From Streptomyces sp. SID13031 (GTDB lineage: Bacteria > Actinomycetota > Actinomycetes > Propionibacteriales > Kribbellaceae): DNA of 64,000 nt. The stretch is from the NCBI RefSeq assembly GCF_010548305.1, contig NZ_JAAGLV010000020.1:94227-158226 (forward strand), in the 5' to 3' direction. This document shows positions 42,001 to 50,883 of the stretch, one piece after another. Under the pieces are notes generated by a model, which made no database searches, had not been told where the DNA came from, and saw only the letters and a program-made list of their open reading frames with translations. The position numbers were made by a program, and so were the translations under genes. Position 1 is the stretch's first letter. Every line of letters starts with the position of its first letter.

Positions 42001-45000
42001 TCCGGAGTGAGGGCCGCCAGTTCCGGCAGCGTGACGGCCGGACCGGCAGTGCCCAGGTCGAGGGTCAGCTCCAGATAGCCCAGCAGGCGCACGATGGTCG
42101 CCTCATCGAACAGCTCAAGGTCGTACTCGACGACGCAACTCAGACCATCGGGGCGAGCGGTCAGGTACAGCACCAGGTCGAGCGGGGCTCGCTCGCTCGG
42201 CAGGTCGAGCAGAGTGGCCGCCACCGTGGGGGGCGCGAAGGAGACCTGCCCGGCGCCGTTCTCGAACTCGACGGCCACACCGAACAGCGGGTTGCGCCCG
42301 GCGACGCGCGGCGGGTTGACCGCCGCGACGAGCTGGTCGAACGGCAGTTCGCGATGGTCGACGGCATCCATCACCGACAGCCCCAGTTCGCGCGCGAACC
42401 CGGCGAAGTCGGCATCCTGCGGTACTACGACGCGCAGTGGAAGCGTGTCGATGAACATCCCCACCGCATCGCGGGCCAGCTTGCCGCGCGACGAGACGCC
42501 GGTCCCGACGATGAAGTCCCGCTGCCCACTGAACCTGGCCAGGACGACTCCGAATCCGGCCAGCAGAGTACTGAAGACCGTGAGGCCCGCCTGCCCGGCG
42601 AACGAGGTGATCCGCTCGACCAGCCGGCCGTCGAAGTCATACGTCACGGATCTTCCCGAACCACTGCGCCGGCGGGGTCGCGGCCGGTCGGTGGGCAGCT
42701 GCAACTCCTCCGCACCGGAGAGCTGCTTGACCCAGAAGTCCACCGCTGCGTCGGCCGGCGCCTGGGCGAACTCGATGCCGTCGGAGGTGGCTGGAAGGGC
42801 CGGGTCCTCCGGCCAGGCGCGGTAGTAGGCGCCGAGGTCACCGGCGACGACGGGCGTCGAGGAGGCGTCGAAGATGATGTGGTGCGCGACCAGCAGCAGG
42901 ACATGGTGGTCACTGGAGAACCTCACCAACCTTGCCCTGAGCAACGATCCGTTGGTCAGCTCCAGTTCGCCCAGTCGTACGTCGTACAGGACTGTTTCGA
43001 GGGTGCCGTCCGGTGCATCCACCACCGGGCACTCGACCGGCTGGTGGTCGCTGACGAACGCGCGCGGTTCCCCCTCGATCTCGCGGAACGTCGTGCGGAG
43101 CGCCGGATGCCGGTCGATCACCTTCTGCAGAGCGCCTTGCAGGGCCTCGGTGTTCAGGGGGCCGCGCAGCTCGATCGCCTTCGGCTCGTGGTACGTGTTA
43201 CCGCCGGGGCTGAGCTGCTCGAGGAACCAGATCCGCCGCTCTGCCGGGGTCAACGGGCGCCCGTGATCTGCTTCTGCGGGGGTGCTGTACTGCTCGCGGA
43301 GTGCATCGACGGCTGTCAGGCTTCGCATCACCTGCTCCGGTGTCAGGCCGAAGTCGACGAAGCAAGCGAGTTCGTCGGCGCCGGCCGCGAGGACCGACTC
43401 GATGATCGGGGCGCAGCTGTCCGCCGTACCGATCAGCGCGCGGGACTCGCAATAGCGCTGGTACGCCTGGCCGAGCAGGAAGTCGACGTCGTCTTCCGGG
43501 GTGTTCTCGAGGTCGATCTGGAAGCCGAGGCTGTTGGTCACCTGGCCGAACAAGGACAGCGACGAGCGTAGGTAGTCGCAGAACGGCTTGTATGCCTGGG
43601 CCCGGACCGTCTCCAGGTCGTCACCGACGTAGGTGTGCAGGAGTACCACCACCCGCCCGGCGTCGGGGTCGAGGCCGTGCTCGGCGCGGGTCGCCCGGTA
43701 CAGCGCGATGTTGGCGGCCAGGTCCTCGACCGACTGCGCCATCAGGTTGGTGACCACGCCGATGTCGTTGCGGGCGGCGAGTTTGTACGACTCCGGATTG
43801 CCGACCACCGCGGCGAACAACGGCGGCTGCTCCTGTAGCGGACGGGGATACAGCCGTACTTCGGTGGGGGTGCCGTCACCCGCGGTGGCTTGGAGCTCTT
43901 CGCCGGCCCACAGTTTGCGCACGGTGTCCAGCCGGTCGTACATCTCCTCGCGATGCTTGCCATAGTTGCCTGGGGCAAGCACGAAATCCCGCGCGTGCCA
44001 GCCGCTCGCCACACAGATACCGGCCCGGCCGCCCGACAGGTTGTCGACCACGGACCACTCCTCGGCCACCCTGATCGGGTGATGCAACGGAAGCACCACC
44101 GACCCGGCATGCAGCCTGATCCGCTCGGTCCTGGTAGCGAGCGCCGCAGCCAGCACCGACGGGTTGGGAAACAACGCCCCAAACGAGTGAAAGTGCCGCT
44201 CAGGCAACCAGACGGTATGGAACCCGCGCTGGTCGGCAAACTCCGTCGCTTCCAGAATCAGCCCGTACTTGTCCTGCGCAGCCGAGTCGGGGTAGTCCCC
44301 GAAAAAGTACAAACTGAAGTCGCAGCGCCGCCTCCCACCCACCACTGAACCGGCGATGGGAAGGGAGCCCGCCTCCGCGCTGGGGACGAGGGCGGGTGCG
44401 GGTGCGGACGTCAGAGGCGCCTGCTGCACGAGGCTCGCCTGCGGCGCGAGGTCCGCCTGCGGCACAGGGGGCGCTGGAGGGGTGGGCGTGGGGGTGTTGT
44501 TGAGGAGGGCCAGTTGTTCGGACATCAGGTTGGAGACTCGGTCGACCATGCGTTCGGCCAGGCGGAGTTGCCGATCGATCAGCTCCGGCAAGCCCGCCGG
44601 CGGGGACTGCTGCTCCAGCACCGGTTGCAGCGGTTGTGGAGACTGCTGCGGTTGCGGGGGTTGCTGCGGTGATGGGGTGGCTGAGTTGGTGAGCAGGGTG
44701 GCGAGTTTGGCTGGGGTGTCGGTGTCTTCGAAGAGGCGGCGGACGCCGATGGTGATGCCGAAGGTCTCCTTCAGTTCGCCGACCAGCCTCATCAGCGACA
44801 GCGAGTCGGCGCCGAGGCTGACGAACGAGACGTCGGCCCGGATCTCGTCGGCGGCCATCCCCAACGACGGTGCCACCAGCTCGCGGACGCGATCCAGCAC
44901 CGCGACATTCAGTAACGCCACGGCAGCAGTCGGGCCCACAGCAACAGCCGGCCCCTCAGCAGCAGTTGGCGGCTCGGCAACGGCCAGTGGCGCGCCAAGT

Positions 45001-48000
45001 GAGGGGATGTGGAGTCTTGCCAGTGGATGGCCCGGTAGTGGGATGCGCCGGCCGGTGGATACCGGTGACCAGTCGATGTCTGCGCCGGCTCGGTACATCG
45101 TTGCGAGGGCGTCTGTGAATTGATCCTCCGATCCCCGGCGACGGCTGGCGGTCCACTCGCTGCCGGGGAGCGCGCGCCGGCCCAGCGCGGTCAGTACCGT
45201 GTCCGGGCCAATCTCGAGGAACCGCCCGCCCCCGCGCTCCGCCACAGCAGCAACGGCCAGATCGAATCGGACCGGCCGCCGCGCGTGCTCCGCCAGGTAC
45301 CACTCGTCCACACCGGACAGGACAGTCCCGTCCACTGCGCTGACGAACGGTGTCCGCAGCGGCCCGAAGGACAGCTTCCCGGCGTACTCCCGCAGCGGTT
45401 CGAGCACCGGATCGACCAGTGCGGAATGGAACGCCCGGTCCACCGACAGCCGCCGCCAGGTCAGCCCTTCACGATCCAGTACGGCGACCGCCCGCGCCAT
45501 CGCGTCCTTCGCCCCCGACAACACCTGCCGGTCAGGCCCGTTGACCGCCGCGACCTCCACCCCGCACTCAACCGCGATCCGCTCGGCCGCAGCGAGCGCG
45601 GCACTCACCGCCACCATCTCGCCTGGCTCCAAGGCGGCCATCAGTTCTCCCCGGCGAGCGGTGAGCAGCGCACCGTCCGTCACCGACAGCGCCCCCGCCG
45701 CGACCATCGCCGCGAACTCCCCGACGCTGTGCCCGAGAACGAAGTCGGGCACGACCCCCACCGACCGCCACACCTGCGTCCACGCCACCTGATGCGCGAA
45801 CAACGCCACCTGCGCCGACCCGACTCGGCCAGTCTCGACGACCGGCACCCCCACAGCTTGTTCGACCTCGTCGAAGACTGCTCTGGCTGCCGCGAAGGTG
45901 CGATACAGCCAGTCGGACATCCCCGGATGGCCACTCCCCTGACCCGAGAACGCGAACGTAAGCGGACCGCCGGCAGCCTGTCGCGACGGCTCGGCCAGCG
46001 CCGCCGCCAATTCGCCCACATCCGACCCTGTCACCGCGAAGCGATACGGGAACTGACGTCGCCCCAAGGCCATCGTGGTCGCGACGTCTGCTGCCGCCAG
46101 CTCGGGATGTTCCGACAAATGAGCCCGCAGCGAGGCTGTCAGCTCCTGCAGCGCGGCCTCCGACCTAGCCGAAACAGGCACGACCACAGCCGCGGTACTA
46201 CGCCCGCTCGCCACCCGCATCGGCGGTTGCTCGAGCACCACATGCGCGTTCGTACCGCCGACTCCGAAAGCACTGACCCCTGTCCGCCGAGGCACACCGG
46301 TGGACGGCCAGTCGCGCGCCGCCGTGATCAGCTCGAACGGGCTGTCCTCGATCCGCAGATCAGGATGCGGCTGGTTCAGGTTGATGGTCGGCACCAACTG
46401 CCCGTGCTGCAGCATCAGCACCGCTTTGATCAAGCCGGCCATCCCGGCACAGGAATCCAGGTGACCGATGTTCGCCTTGACCGACCCGAGCCCGCAGCGG
46501 GCAGTCCGCGGAGCGCCTTCGCCGAAGACCCGGGACAGGGCCGCGAACTCCACCGGATCGCCCAGGGCGGTACCGGTGCCATGCGCCTCGACGTACGAGA
46601 TCGTCTCCGGTCCGACGCCCGCTCGCTGCAACGCGCGGCGTACCACCTCGGCCTGGCCGCCGACGCTCGGTGCCGTGAAGCCGACCTTGCCGGTGCCGTC
46701 GTTGTTGACCGCGCTGCCGAGGATGACGGCGTGCACGGTGTCGCCGTCGGCAAGGGCCCGGTCCAGCCGCTTCAGCAGTACCGCGGCCACGCCGTTACCG
46801 CCGACAGTTCCGTCGGCAGCCGCATCGAACGGACGGCAGCGCCCGGTCGGCGAGAGGATGGAACCGGCTACGTGCCGATACCCGGCGTCTTGGGGCAGCC
46901 GGACCGCCGCGGCACCGGCGATGGCGAGATCGGCGTCGGAGTCGAGCAGCGCCTGGACGGCGAGATGGACCGCGACCAGCGACGTGGAGCAGGCCGTCTG
47001 TACGCCGATCGCCGGGCCGGTCAGCCCGAGCCGGTACGCCACCCGGGTGGCCAGGAAGTCCGCGGTGTCGCCGATGGTGGCCTGCATCGCGGTCGGAACG
47101 TCGTCAACCGCGGTACCGCCACCGGTCAGGCGATCCTGGTGCCCGTACAGGTTCATCCCTACCCCTGCGTAGACGCCGATCCTGAGGTTCGGCGTACTGC
47201 CCGGCCAGCCGCCGTGTTCCAGCACCTCGTGGGCGACTTCGAGGAACTGCCGATGGGCCGGGTCGGTGAGCGCCGCCTCCTTCGGCGACAGGCCGAAGAA
47301 CTCCGCGTCGAAGGTGTCCGCGTCTTCGATGACGCCGCCGGCCAGTACCTGGTCGGGAGCGCTCACGCCCGTGAAGCTGGAGACGCTGTCCACCCCGCCG
47401 AGCAGGTTGGCCCAGTACTCGTCGACCGTCCGCGCCCCCGGGAACCGCGCCGCCAGCCCGATGATCGCCACCCGCCGATCGACCACGACCTCGTTCCCGT
47501 TCTCGTTCCCGGCAGCGCGGGTGGTCTTGCTGGTGGCGGCGGCCGGAGCAGCCGCGGTGATCCAATCCGCCAACGCGGCGACGGTCGGATGCTCGAACGG
47601 CACGGTCGCCGGTACGTCGAGCCCGAACCGGGCGGCCAGTCCGGACCGCAGCCGAGCCACGCTGATCGAGGTCAACCCGAGCTCGTAGAGCGGCACGTCA
47701 TCGCGCACCGGCACCTCGACGAGCTCCTGCAACAGCCGCCGCACCTCCCCCGCCACCTCACCCAACCGCAACCCACCGCCAGGCCCAGCGCCAGGCACGG
47801 TGTCAGGCCCAGGGACCACGGGCGCCACAGCGGGCGACTCGTCGTACCGCCCGGCCTGAAAGCGCTCGCGCAGCTCGTTCCGGCGGACCTTCCCGCTCGC
47901 CGTCCTCGGGAACTCATCAGCAGGCACTCGCACCACCTGCGTCGCCGTCAACCGCAACCGCCGGAACAACGCAGCCTTGATCTCCTGCGCCACCTCGGCC

Positions 48001-49514
48001 GGCACCCCCTGATCAGCCTCGAAGAACACCACCAGATCCTCAGTACCGGTCCGCGCATTGGGCACCCCACAGGCACCGACTCCCCGCAGGCTCAGCCCGT
48101 CGACTCCGCTGACGACCTCCTCGATCTCGTGGCAGAACAGGGTGTTCCCGTTCAGCACGACGCGGTCACCCTCCCGGCCGGTGATCACCACCTGGCCGCC
48201 CGCGACGAAGGCCAGATCGCCGGTCCGGAACCACTCGCCGTCCGGCCGAGCAGCGAGCGTGGCCTGCTCGTTGTTCACGTACCCGGGGGTGACGCGGGCC
48301 GACTTGACCTCCAGGCGCCCGATCCGCAGCTCCGGTAGAACCTCGCCGTCGTCGTCCATCACCCGGATCGATGCCCCGTGCGCCGGCGGGCCGACCGCGA
48401 CGAACGTCGTACAGTCCGCGTCCGGAACCTCCGGCCCGGCCGGCACCAGCTCGCCGGCCAGAGACGAGGTGAGCACCCGGACCACGCCACCGTCAGCGGC
48501 CAGCCGCCCGAAGGTGATCCCGGTGACGGTCTCCGCCATCCCCCAGGCCGGCCGGAAGGTGTCCCGGCCGAGCCCCGAGCCCGAGGTCGCGGCGAAGAAC
48601 TTGTCGACCACAGGCAGGATGATCTGCTCGCCGCCGCACAGCAGCGACCGGACGCGGCTCAGATCGAGAACGAGGTCCGGTCGCGCCGCCCACTCGTCGG
48701 CCGCGAGCTGCAGCCCGAACGTCGGCGACCAGGCGTGCTCGACGCCGTACTCCGCCGCTTTCCTCAACCAGAGAAGGGGATCCGCGAGGACATCGGCGGT
48801 CGGCAGGTGCATGTTGCCAGCCCCGGCGAACACCGGCAGGACGTGGTACAGCAGGAGCGCTCCGCTGTGATCGACGGGCAGCCAGTTGAGCATCGTCTCG
48901 CCTGGTCGCAGGTCGAGCAGCCGCCGCGACCCGGCGGCGAACTCCACCAGCCCGCGATGAGTGAGGGCCGCTGCCTTGGGTGCGCCGGTACTACCCGAGG
49001 AGAGCATCAGGAGCGCCACCTCAGCAGGCTCCGGCCGATGGAGGTCCGCCGCCGGCGGCAGCAGCGTGAACTCCTCGGCGACCAGGACTCCGAAGTCCTC
49101 ACTCGCCAGTACGGCGGCGCCGGAGCGGTCGGTGAGGACCGGTGGCCTGTCCAGCAACTGCCAGGTGTGCCGGAGCCGATCGAGCACCGGGGAACCCACC
49201 GAAACCACTTCGCTGATCACTGCCGGCCGGATCCCCCCGAGCAGACAGCCCCAGAACGCAGGAAAGAACTCCTCTAGCGAAAGGCCCTGCACGATCACCA
49301 CGTCGCCGCTGGACACCCCCGCGGCGCGCAGCCCGGTCAGCACCCTCCGGGCCTGGTCGAGCAGCTCCGGATAGGTGCGGAGACCGACCGGTGTCCGCAC
49401 CCCCACCGCAGGGAACTCGGTGGCGGCCCTGACCAGGGCTCCCACCACATCGGACGGATCATCAGGCGTCGGCACCAGCACCGGGCCGTGACTGATCGAC
49501 GACGCGTTCACCAT
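39027..49514 (-). CDS. Hybrid PKS-NRPS megasynthase (AL-ACP-KS-AT-ACP-LLM-C-A-PCP-C)
   Basis: A 3495-aa single-chain assembly line. Domains by residue: acyl-AMP ligase 1-555 (LSSGSTGAPK at 171-180); ACP 585-655 (Ser616 in ELGLTSISV); ketosynthase 680-1100 (Cys842, His978, His1018); acyltransferase 1185-1480 (Ser1263 in GHSVGE, AFH at 1361-1363 as in malonyl-specific ATs); ACP 1535-1610 (Ser1571 in LGADSL); Pro/Gln-rich linker 1611-1725; luciferase-like monooxygenase of the MupA/Atu3671 type 1728-2075; condensation 2085-2510 (HHIIFDA at 2211-2217); adenylation 2525-2990 (YTSGSTGTPKG); PCP 3003-3070 (Ser3034 in GGHSL); terminal condensation about 3085-3490 (HHLIYDG). There is no ketoreductase, dehydratase or thioesterase. 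The likely chemistry is a fatty acid activated and loaded, extended by one malonyl unit, oxidised, joined to one amino acid and released by the last C domain. The ATG at 49514 has GAGGAG eight bases upstream and lies 53 bases inside the exporter gene. Confidence 0.93.
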   Translation of the reverse strand: MVNASSISHGPVLVPTPDDPSDVVGALVRAATEFPAVGVRTPVGLRTYPELLDQARRVLTGLRAAGVSSGDVVIVQGLSLEEFFPAFWGCLLGGIRPAVISEVVSVGSPVLDRLRHTWQLLDRPPVLTDRSGAAVLASEDFGVLVAEEFTLLPPAADLHRPEPAEVALLMLSSGSTGAPKAAALTHRGLVEFAAGSRRLLDLRPGETMLNWLPVDHSGALLLYHVLPVFAGAGNMHLPTADVLADPLLWLRKAAEYGVEHAWSPTFGLQLAADEWAARPDLVLDLSRVRSLLCGGEQIILPVVDKFFAATSGSGLGRDTFRPAWGMAETVTGITFGRLAADGGVVRVLTSSLAGELVPAGPEVPDADCTTFVAVGPPAHGASIRVMDDDGEVLPELRIGRLEVKSARVTPGYVNNEQATLAARPDGEWFRTGDLAFVAGGQVVITGREGDRVVLNGNTLFCHEIEEVVSGVDGLSLRGVGACGVPNARTGTEDLVVFFEADQGVPAEVAQEIKAALFRRLRLTATQVVRVPADEFPRTASGKVRRNELRERFQAGRYDESPAVAPVVPGPDTVPGAGPGGGLRLGEVAGEVRRLLQELVEVPVRDDVPLYELGLTSISVARLRSGLAARFGLDVPATVPFEHPTVAALADWITAAAPAAATSKTTRAAGNENGNEVVVDRRVAIIGLAARFPGARTVDEYWANLLGGVDSVSSFTGVSAPDQVLAGGVIEDADTFDAEFFGLSPKEAALTDPAHRQFLEVAHEVLEHGGWPGSTPNLRIGVYAGVGMNLYGHQDRLTGGGTAVDDVPTAMQATIGDTADFLATRVAYRLGLTGPAIGVQTACSTSLVAVHLAVQALLDSDADLAIAGAAAVRLPQDAGYRHVAGSILSPTGRCRPFDAAADGTVGGNGVAAVLLKRLDRALADGDTVHAVILGSAVNNDGTGKVGFTAPSVGGQAEVVRRALQRAGVGPETISYVEAHGTGTALGDPVEFAALSRVFGEGAPRTARCGLGSVKANIGHLDSCAGMAGLIKAVLMLQHGQLVPTINLNQPHPDLRIEDSPFELITAARDWPSTGVPRRTGVSAFGVGGTNAHVVLEQPPMRVASGRSTAAVVVPVSARSEAALQELTASLRAHLSEHPELAAADVATTMALGRRQFPYRFAVTGSDVGELAAALAEPSRQAAGGPLTFAFSGQGSGHPGMSDWLYRTFAAARAVFDEVEQAVGVPVVETGRVGSAQVALFAHQVAWTQVWRSVGVVPDFVLGHSVGEFAAMVAAGALSVTDGALLTARRGELMAALEPGEMVAVSAALAAAERIAVECGVEVAAVNGPDRQVLSGAKDAMARAVAVLDREGLTWRRLSVDRAFHSALVDPVLEPLREYAGKLSFGPLRTPFVSAVDGTVLSGVDEWYLAEHARRPVRFDLAVAAVAERGGGRFLEIGPDTVLTALGRRALPGSEWTASRRRGSEDQFTDALATMYRAGADIDWSPVSTGRRIPLPGHPLARLHIPSLGAPLAVAEPPTAAEGPAVAVGPTAAVALLNVAVLDRVRELVAPSLGMAADEIRADVSFVSLGADSLSLMRLVGELKETFGITIGVRRLFEDTDTPAKLATLLTNSATPSPQQPPQPQQSPQPLQPVLEQQSPPAGLPELIDRQLRLAERMVDRVSNLMSEQLALLNNTPTPTPPAPPVPQADLAPQASLVQQAPLTSAPAPALVPSAEAGSLPIAGSVVGGRRRCDFSLYFFGDYPDSAAQDKYGLILEATEFADQRGFHTVWLPERHFHSFGALFPNPSVLAAALATRTERIRLHAGSVVLPLHHPIRVAEEWSVVDNLSGGRAGICVASGWHARDFVLAPGNYGKHREEMYDRLDTVRKLWAGEELQATAGDGTPTEVRLYPRPLQEQPPLFAAVVGNPESYKLAARNDIGVVTNLMAQSVEDLAANIALYRATRAEHGLDPDAGRVVVLLHTYVGDDLETVRAQAYKPFCDYLRSSLSLFGQVTNSLGFQIDLENTPEDDVDFLLGQAYQRYCESRALIGTADSCAPIIESVLAAGADELACFVDFGLTPEQVMRSLTAVDALREQYSTPAEADHGRPLTPAERRIWFLEQLSPGGNTYHEPKAIELRGPLNTEALQGALQKVIDRHPALRTTFREIEGEPRAFVSDHQPVECPVVDAPDGTLETVLYDVRLGELELTNGSLLRARLVRFSSDHHVLLLVAHHIIFDASSTPVVAGDLGAYYRAWPEDPALPATSDGIEFAQAPADAAVDFWVKQLSGAEELQLPTDRPRPRRRSGSGRSVTYDFDGRLVERITSFAGQAGLTVFSTLLAGFGVVLARFSGQRDFIVGTGVSSRGKLARDAVGMFIDTLPLRVVVPQDADFAGFARELGLSVMDAVDHRELPFDQLVAAVNPPRVAGRNPLFGVAVEFENGAGQVSFAPPTVAATLLDLPSERAPLDLVLYLTARPDGLSCVVEYDLELFDEATIVRLLGYLELTLDLGTAGPAVTLPELAALTPEDTTRLTELEGEPGGQPLHCLHELVEQQVDLTPAAVALKGAFGELTYAELDHRANRIAAELISRGVRSGELVAICLPRGHEQIAAVLGVLKSGAGFLPLDSGVPVERLRFLLDDSAAVQLITAQGMPDLGARSHLWVEQLGDGPAGRPAIAVAPDDLAYCIYTSGSTGTPKGVLVPHRGTANYVLQYLATHPATDGLQWASPMFDGSLHEIFTTLAAGRALVLIEDRARYDFGVLAEELRRHQVERIALPFSAVRALLATKPSLPSLREIYAAGEAATPGAVEHEFLAAHPNCVLYNGYGPTEASIGVTEHRLAAGETAPPIGRPIPGVRLRLLDPDRRPVPLGALGEICVEGVCVTGGYLNRPVETAAAFFAPGWYATGDLGRWRADGSLEFHRRRDDQVQIRGVRIEPGEIREAVLGHPGATDAAVVVNDGELVGYVVGPVDFTELTDALATRLPQYSVPRRWVRLGRLPLTTTGKLDRAALPAPDGPQRSGAPVGRTEQVLYDVWRDVLEVTDLGVDDSFFELGGHSLLAVRLLSQIHAATGAELTLTRFFRAPTIRALAAEVDGTAGIDRTAGIGATAPATFAQQRALGRHLARADASIYNGITRVDVRTDLDPVRLRTALETLVARHSALRTRVFEDRQEVLGSVPIDLPITDLPDDESRLHEWCVAVAQPALDPAEAPLWRVRLGKVSPQHWVFVIVVHHLIYDGWSARLFWQELSALYSGAELPPPSGQFSDYAHWERASLTGRTRTELEGFWRTELAGASLRPDLPIDYPRPDVLSGQGSTHHVDLPPELGERIRSAAAEARTTPYVVIAAGFARWLGELCGHDEVVLPVSSARRSRPEHDGVIGYLGEAVLVRVRLTAADLLAETAKALYSALDHEALPLAEVVRCALPGQASLPYPAVLFTVINGPRSTLTLPTGEFPARGIAVPGQARTELYVVFTLTEEEFTLDIEYATDLFTPTTIAGWAAALTAQLGYAPSVADAIT

Positions 49515-50685
49515 CAGATGTTCTCCTCACTGAGACCAACAGAAAGATCAGTACGCCGATCAGCGCGACCCCGTGGAACCCACCGACCACCGGAAGAACC
49601 GGCCAGGCCTCGAGCAGCCCGGCGGCGACCACCATCCCGCCACCGAAGGCGGAGTTCTCCACGCTCGCGGACAGCCCGAAGATCCGGGTCCGCTCCGGAC
49701 CGGGCAGGGTCTGGAGCGTGGACACATAACCGATCTCGGTGACGCCGTCGGCGATCCCGGCGAGCAGGCAGACCGCGATCAGCGCGGCCGCCGGCAGACC
49801 GGTGAAGGCGAGCACGAAGCAGACCGACATCACGCAGGTCGCGGCCGCGAAGACGCGATGATCGATTCTCTTCACCAGTCTGCTGACCAGTTGGTGGGCG
49901 CCGAGGCTGCCGATCGCCCAGGCGGTCATGAACTCGGTCATCACCGTCGCCGGGTGAGCGGGCGCGGTACTGCTCGCGAAGATCGGCAGCGCGACGTTGT
50001 GCCCGGCCGAAGCCAGCGCGTCCAGCCCACGGACCACGACCATGCCGGCGATCAGCGGCGGGAGCATCCGCCAAACCGCTCGATGCCCACCTCCAGTCGG
50101 CTCAGCAGCCGGGCCGGGCTCGGGCTCGGGCCAGGCCACGAAGGCCAGCGCCAGCGCGGAGACCAGGAACGAGCCAGCGTTCAGCAGGAAGGCCGCGTCG
50201 TAGCCACCGAGGTCGATGACCAGGCCGGCCGACCCGAACCCCAGAACGGTGGCCAGCGAGCGGGCGGTCACCAGCCGGCCGTTCGCCCTGGCCCGCTCGT
50301 CCGCGCCGACCAGCTCCGGTACGCCGCTGCGCAGCGCGACGACGAACGTGGTGTTGCCCGCGCCCAGGATGACCGCGACCAGGAGCAGTACCGGGAGACT
50401 CGGGACCAGGACGAGCGCGACCATGGCCGCTGCCTGCGTCAGGTCCAGCCCGATCAGCAACGGCCGCCGGCTCACCCTGTCCAGCACCCGGCCGACCGTC
50501 AGCCCGGTGACGAAGCCCGCGCCCAGCCGGATCGCCATCACCAAACCGGTGGCCCAGGCGCTCCCGGTCAGGTGGTAGCTGAACAGCCCCAGGGCGATCA
50601 GATTCAGATAGTTGCCGTACGACGACACCGCGTATCCGCACAGCAGCGGCCAGAAGCCGCGCGAGTCCCCCGGGGCGGTGCCCAT
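49462..50685 (-). CDS. MFS exporter linked to the PKS-NRPS
   Basis: A 407-aa major facilitator protein of the EntS-like type with 11-12 helices. It starts with FWPLLCGYAVSSYGNYLNLIALGLFSYHLTGSAWATGLVMA and contains VGRVLDRVSRRPLLI (motif A-like). The ATG at 50685 has GGGAGGGA about ten bases upstream. Its last 17 codons overlap the start of the PKS-NRPS gene in another frame, so the two are co-transcribed and probably coupled. The probable role is export of the lipopeptide product or self-protection. Confidence 0.87.
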   Translation of the reverse strand: MGTAPGDSRGFWPLLCGYAVSSYGNYLNLIALGLFSYHLTGSAWATGLVMAIRLGAGFVTGLTVGRVLDRVSRRPLLIGLDLTQAAAMVALVLVPSLPVLLLVAVILGAGNTTFVVALRSGVPELVGADERARANGRLVTARSLATVLGFGSAGLVIDLGGYDAAFLLNAGSFLVSALALAFVAWPEPEPGPAAEPTGGGHRAVWRMLPPLIAGMVVVRGLDALASAGHNVALPIFASSTAPAHPATVMTEFMTAWAIGSLGAHQLVSRLVKRIDHRVFAAATCVMSVCFVLAFTGLPAAALIAVCLLAGIADGVTEIGYVSTLQTLPGPERTRIFGLSASVENSAFGGGMVVAAGLLEAWPVLPVVGGFHGVALIGVLIFLLVSVRRTSDGERVVDQSRPGAGADA

Positions 50686-50769
50686 CGATCGGAATCCCTC
50701 CCGCGACCGCGGCGGACGGTCCCGGTCGGTAGCAGAGAGCCTAGGCAGGATCGGGGCCATCTTGCGGAG

Positions 50770-50792
50770 TGAGAGCGCTCTAGTTCCGGAAC
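50770..50792. promoter_or_regulatory. Adjacent palindromes upstream of the GH3 gene (LacI-type site)
   Basis: TGAGAGCGCTCTAG (50770-50783), with perfect core AGAGCGCTCT, abuts the perfect palindrome GTTCCGGAAC (50783-50792). The first resembles the Streptomyces CebR site TGGGAGCGCTCCCA. Both lie about 100 bp before the GH3 start and a similar distance from the divergent exporter. A LacI-family sugar repressor is a plausible binder. Confidence 0.55.
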
Positions 50793-50883
50793 CGCTGGGG
50801 TATTGACCGGGAGGGCGGACAGGACGAAGAGTCGGGCGCGACGCGTGCGTGAGGCACGCGCCTGAACACTTGAGGAGTCGCCC

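Noticed and set aside
41631..48338. Two long plus-strand open frames (646 and 1072 codons) inside the PKS-NRPS region
   Set aside because: Both are antisense to condensation, ketosynthase and ligase domains and show low-complexity Arg/Gln/His-rich translations without recognisable motifs.
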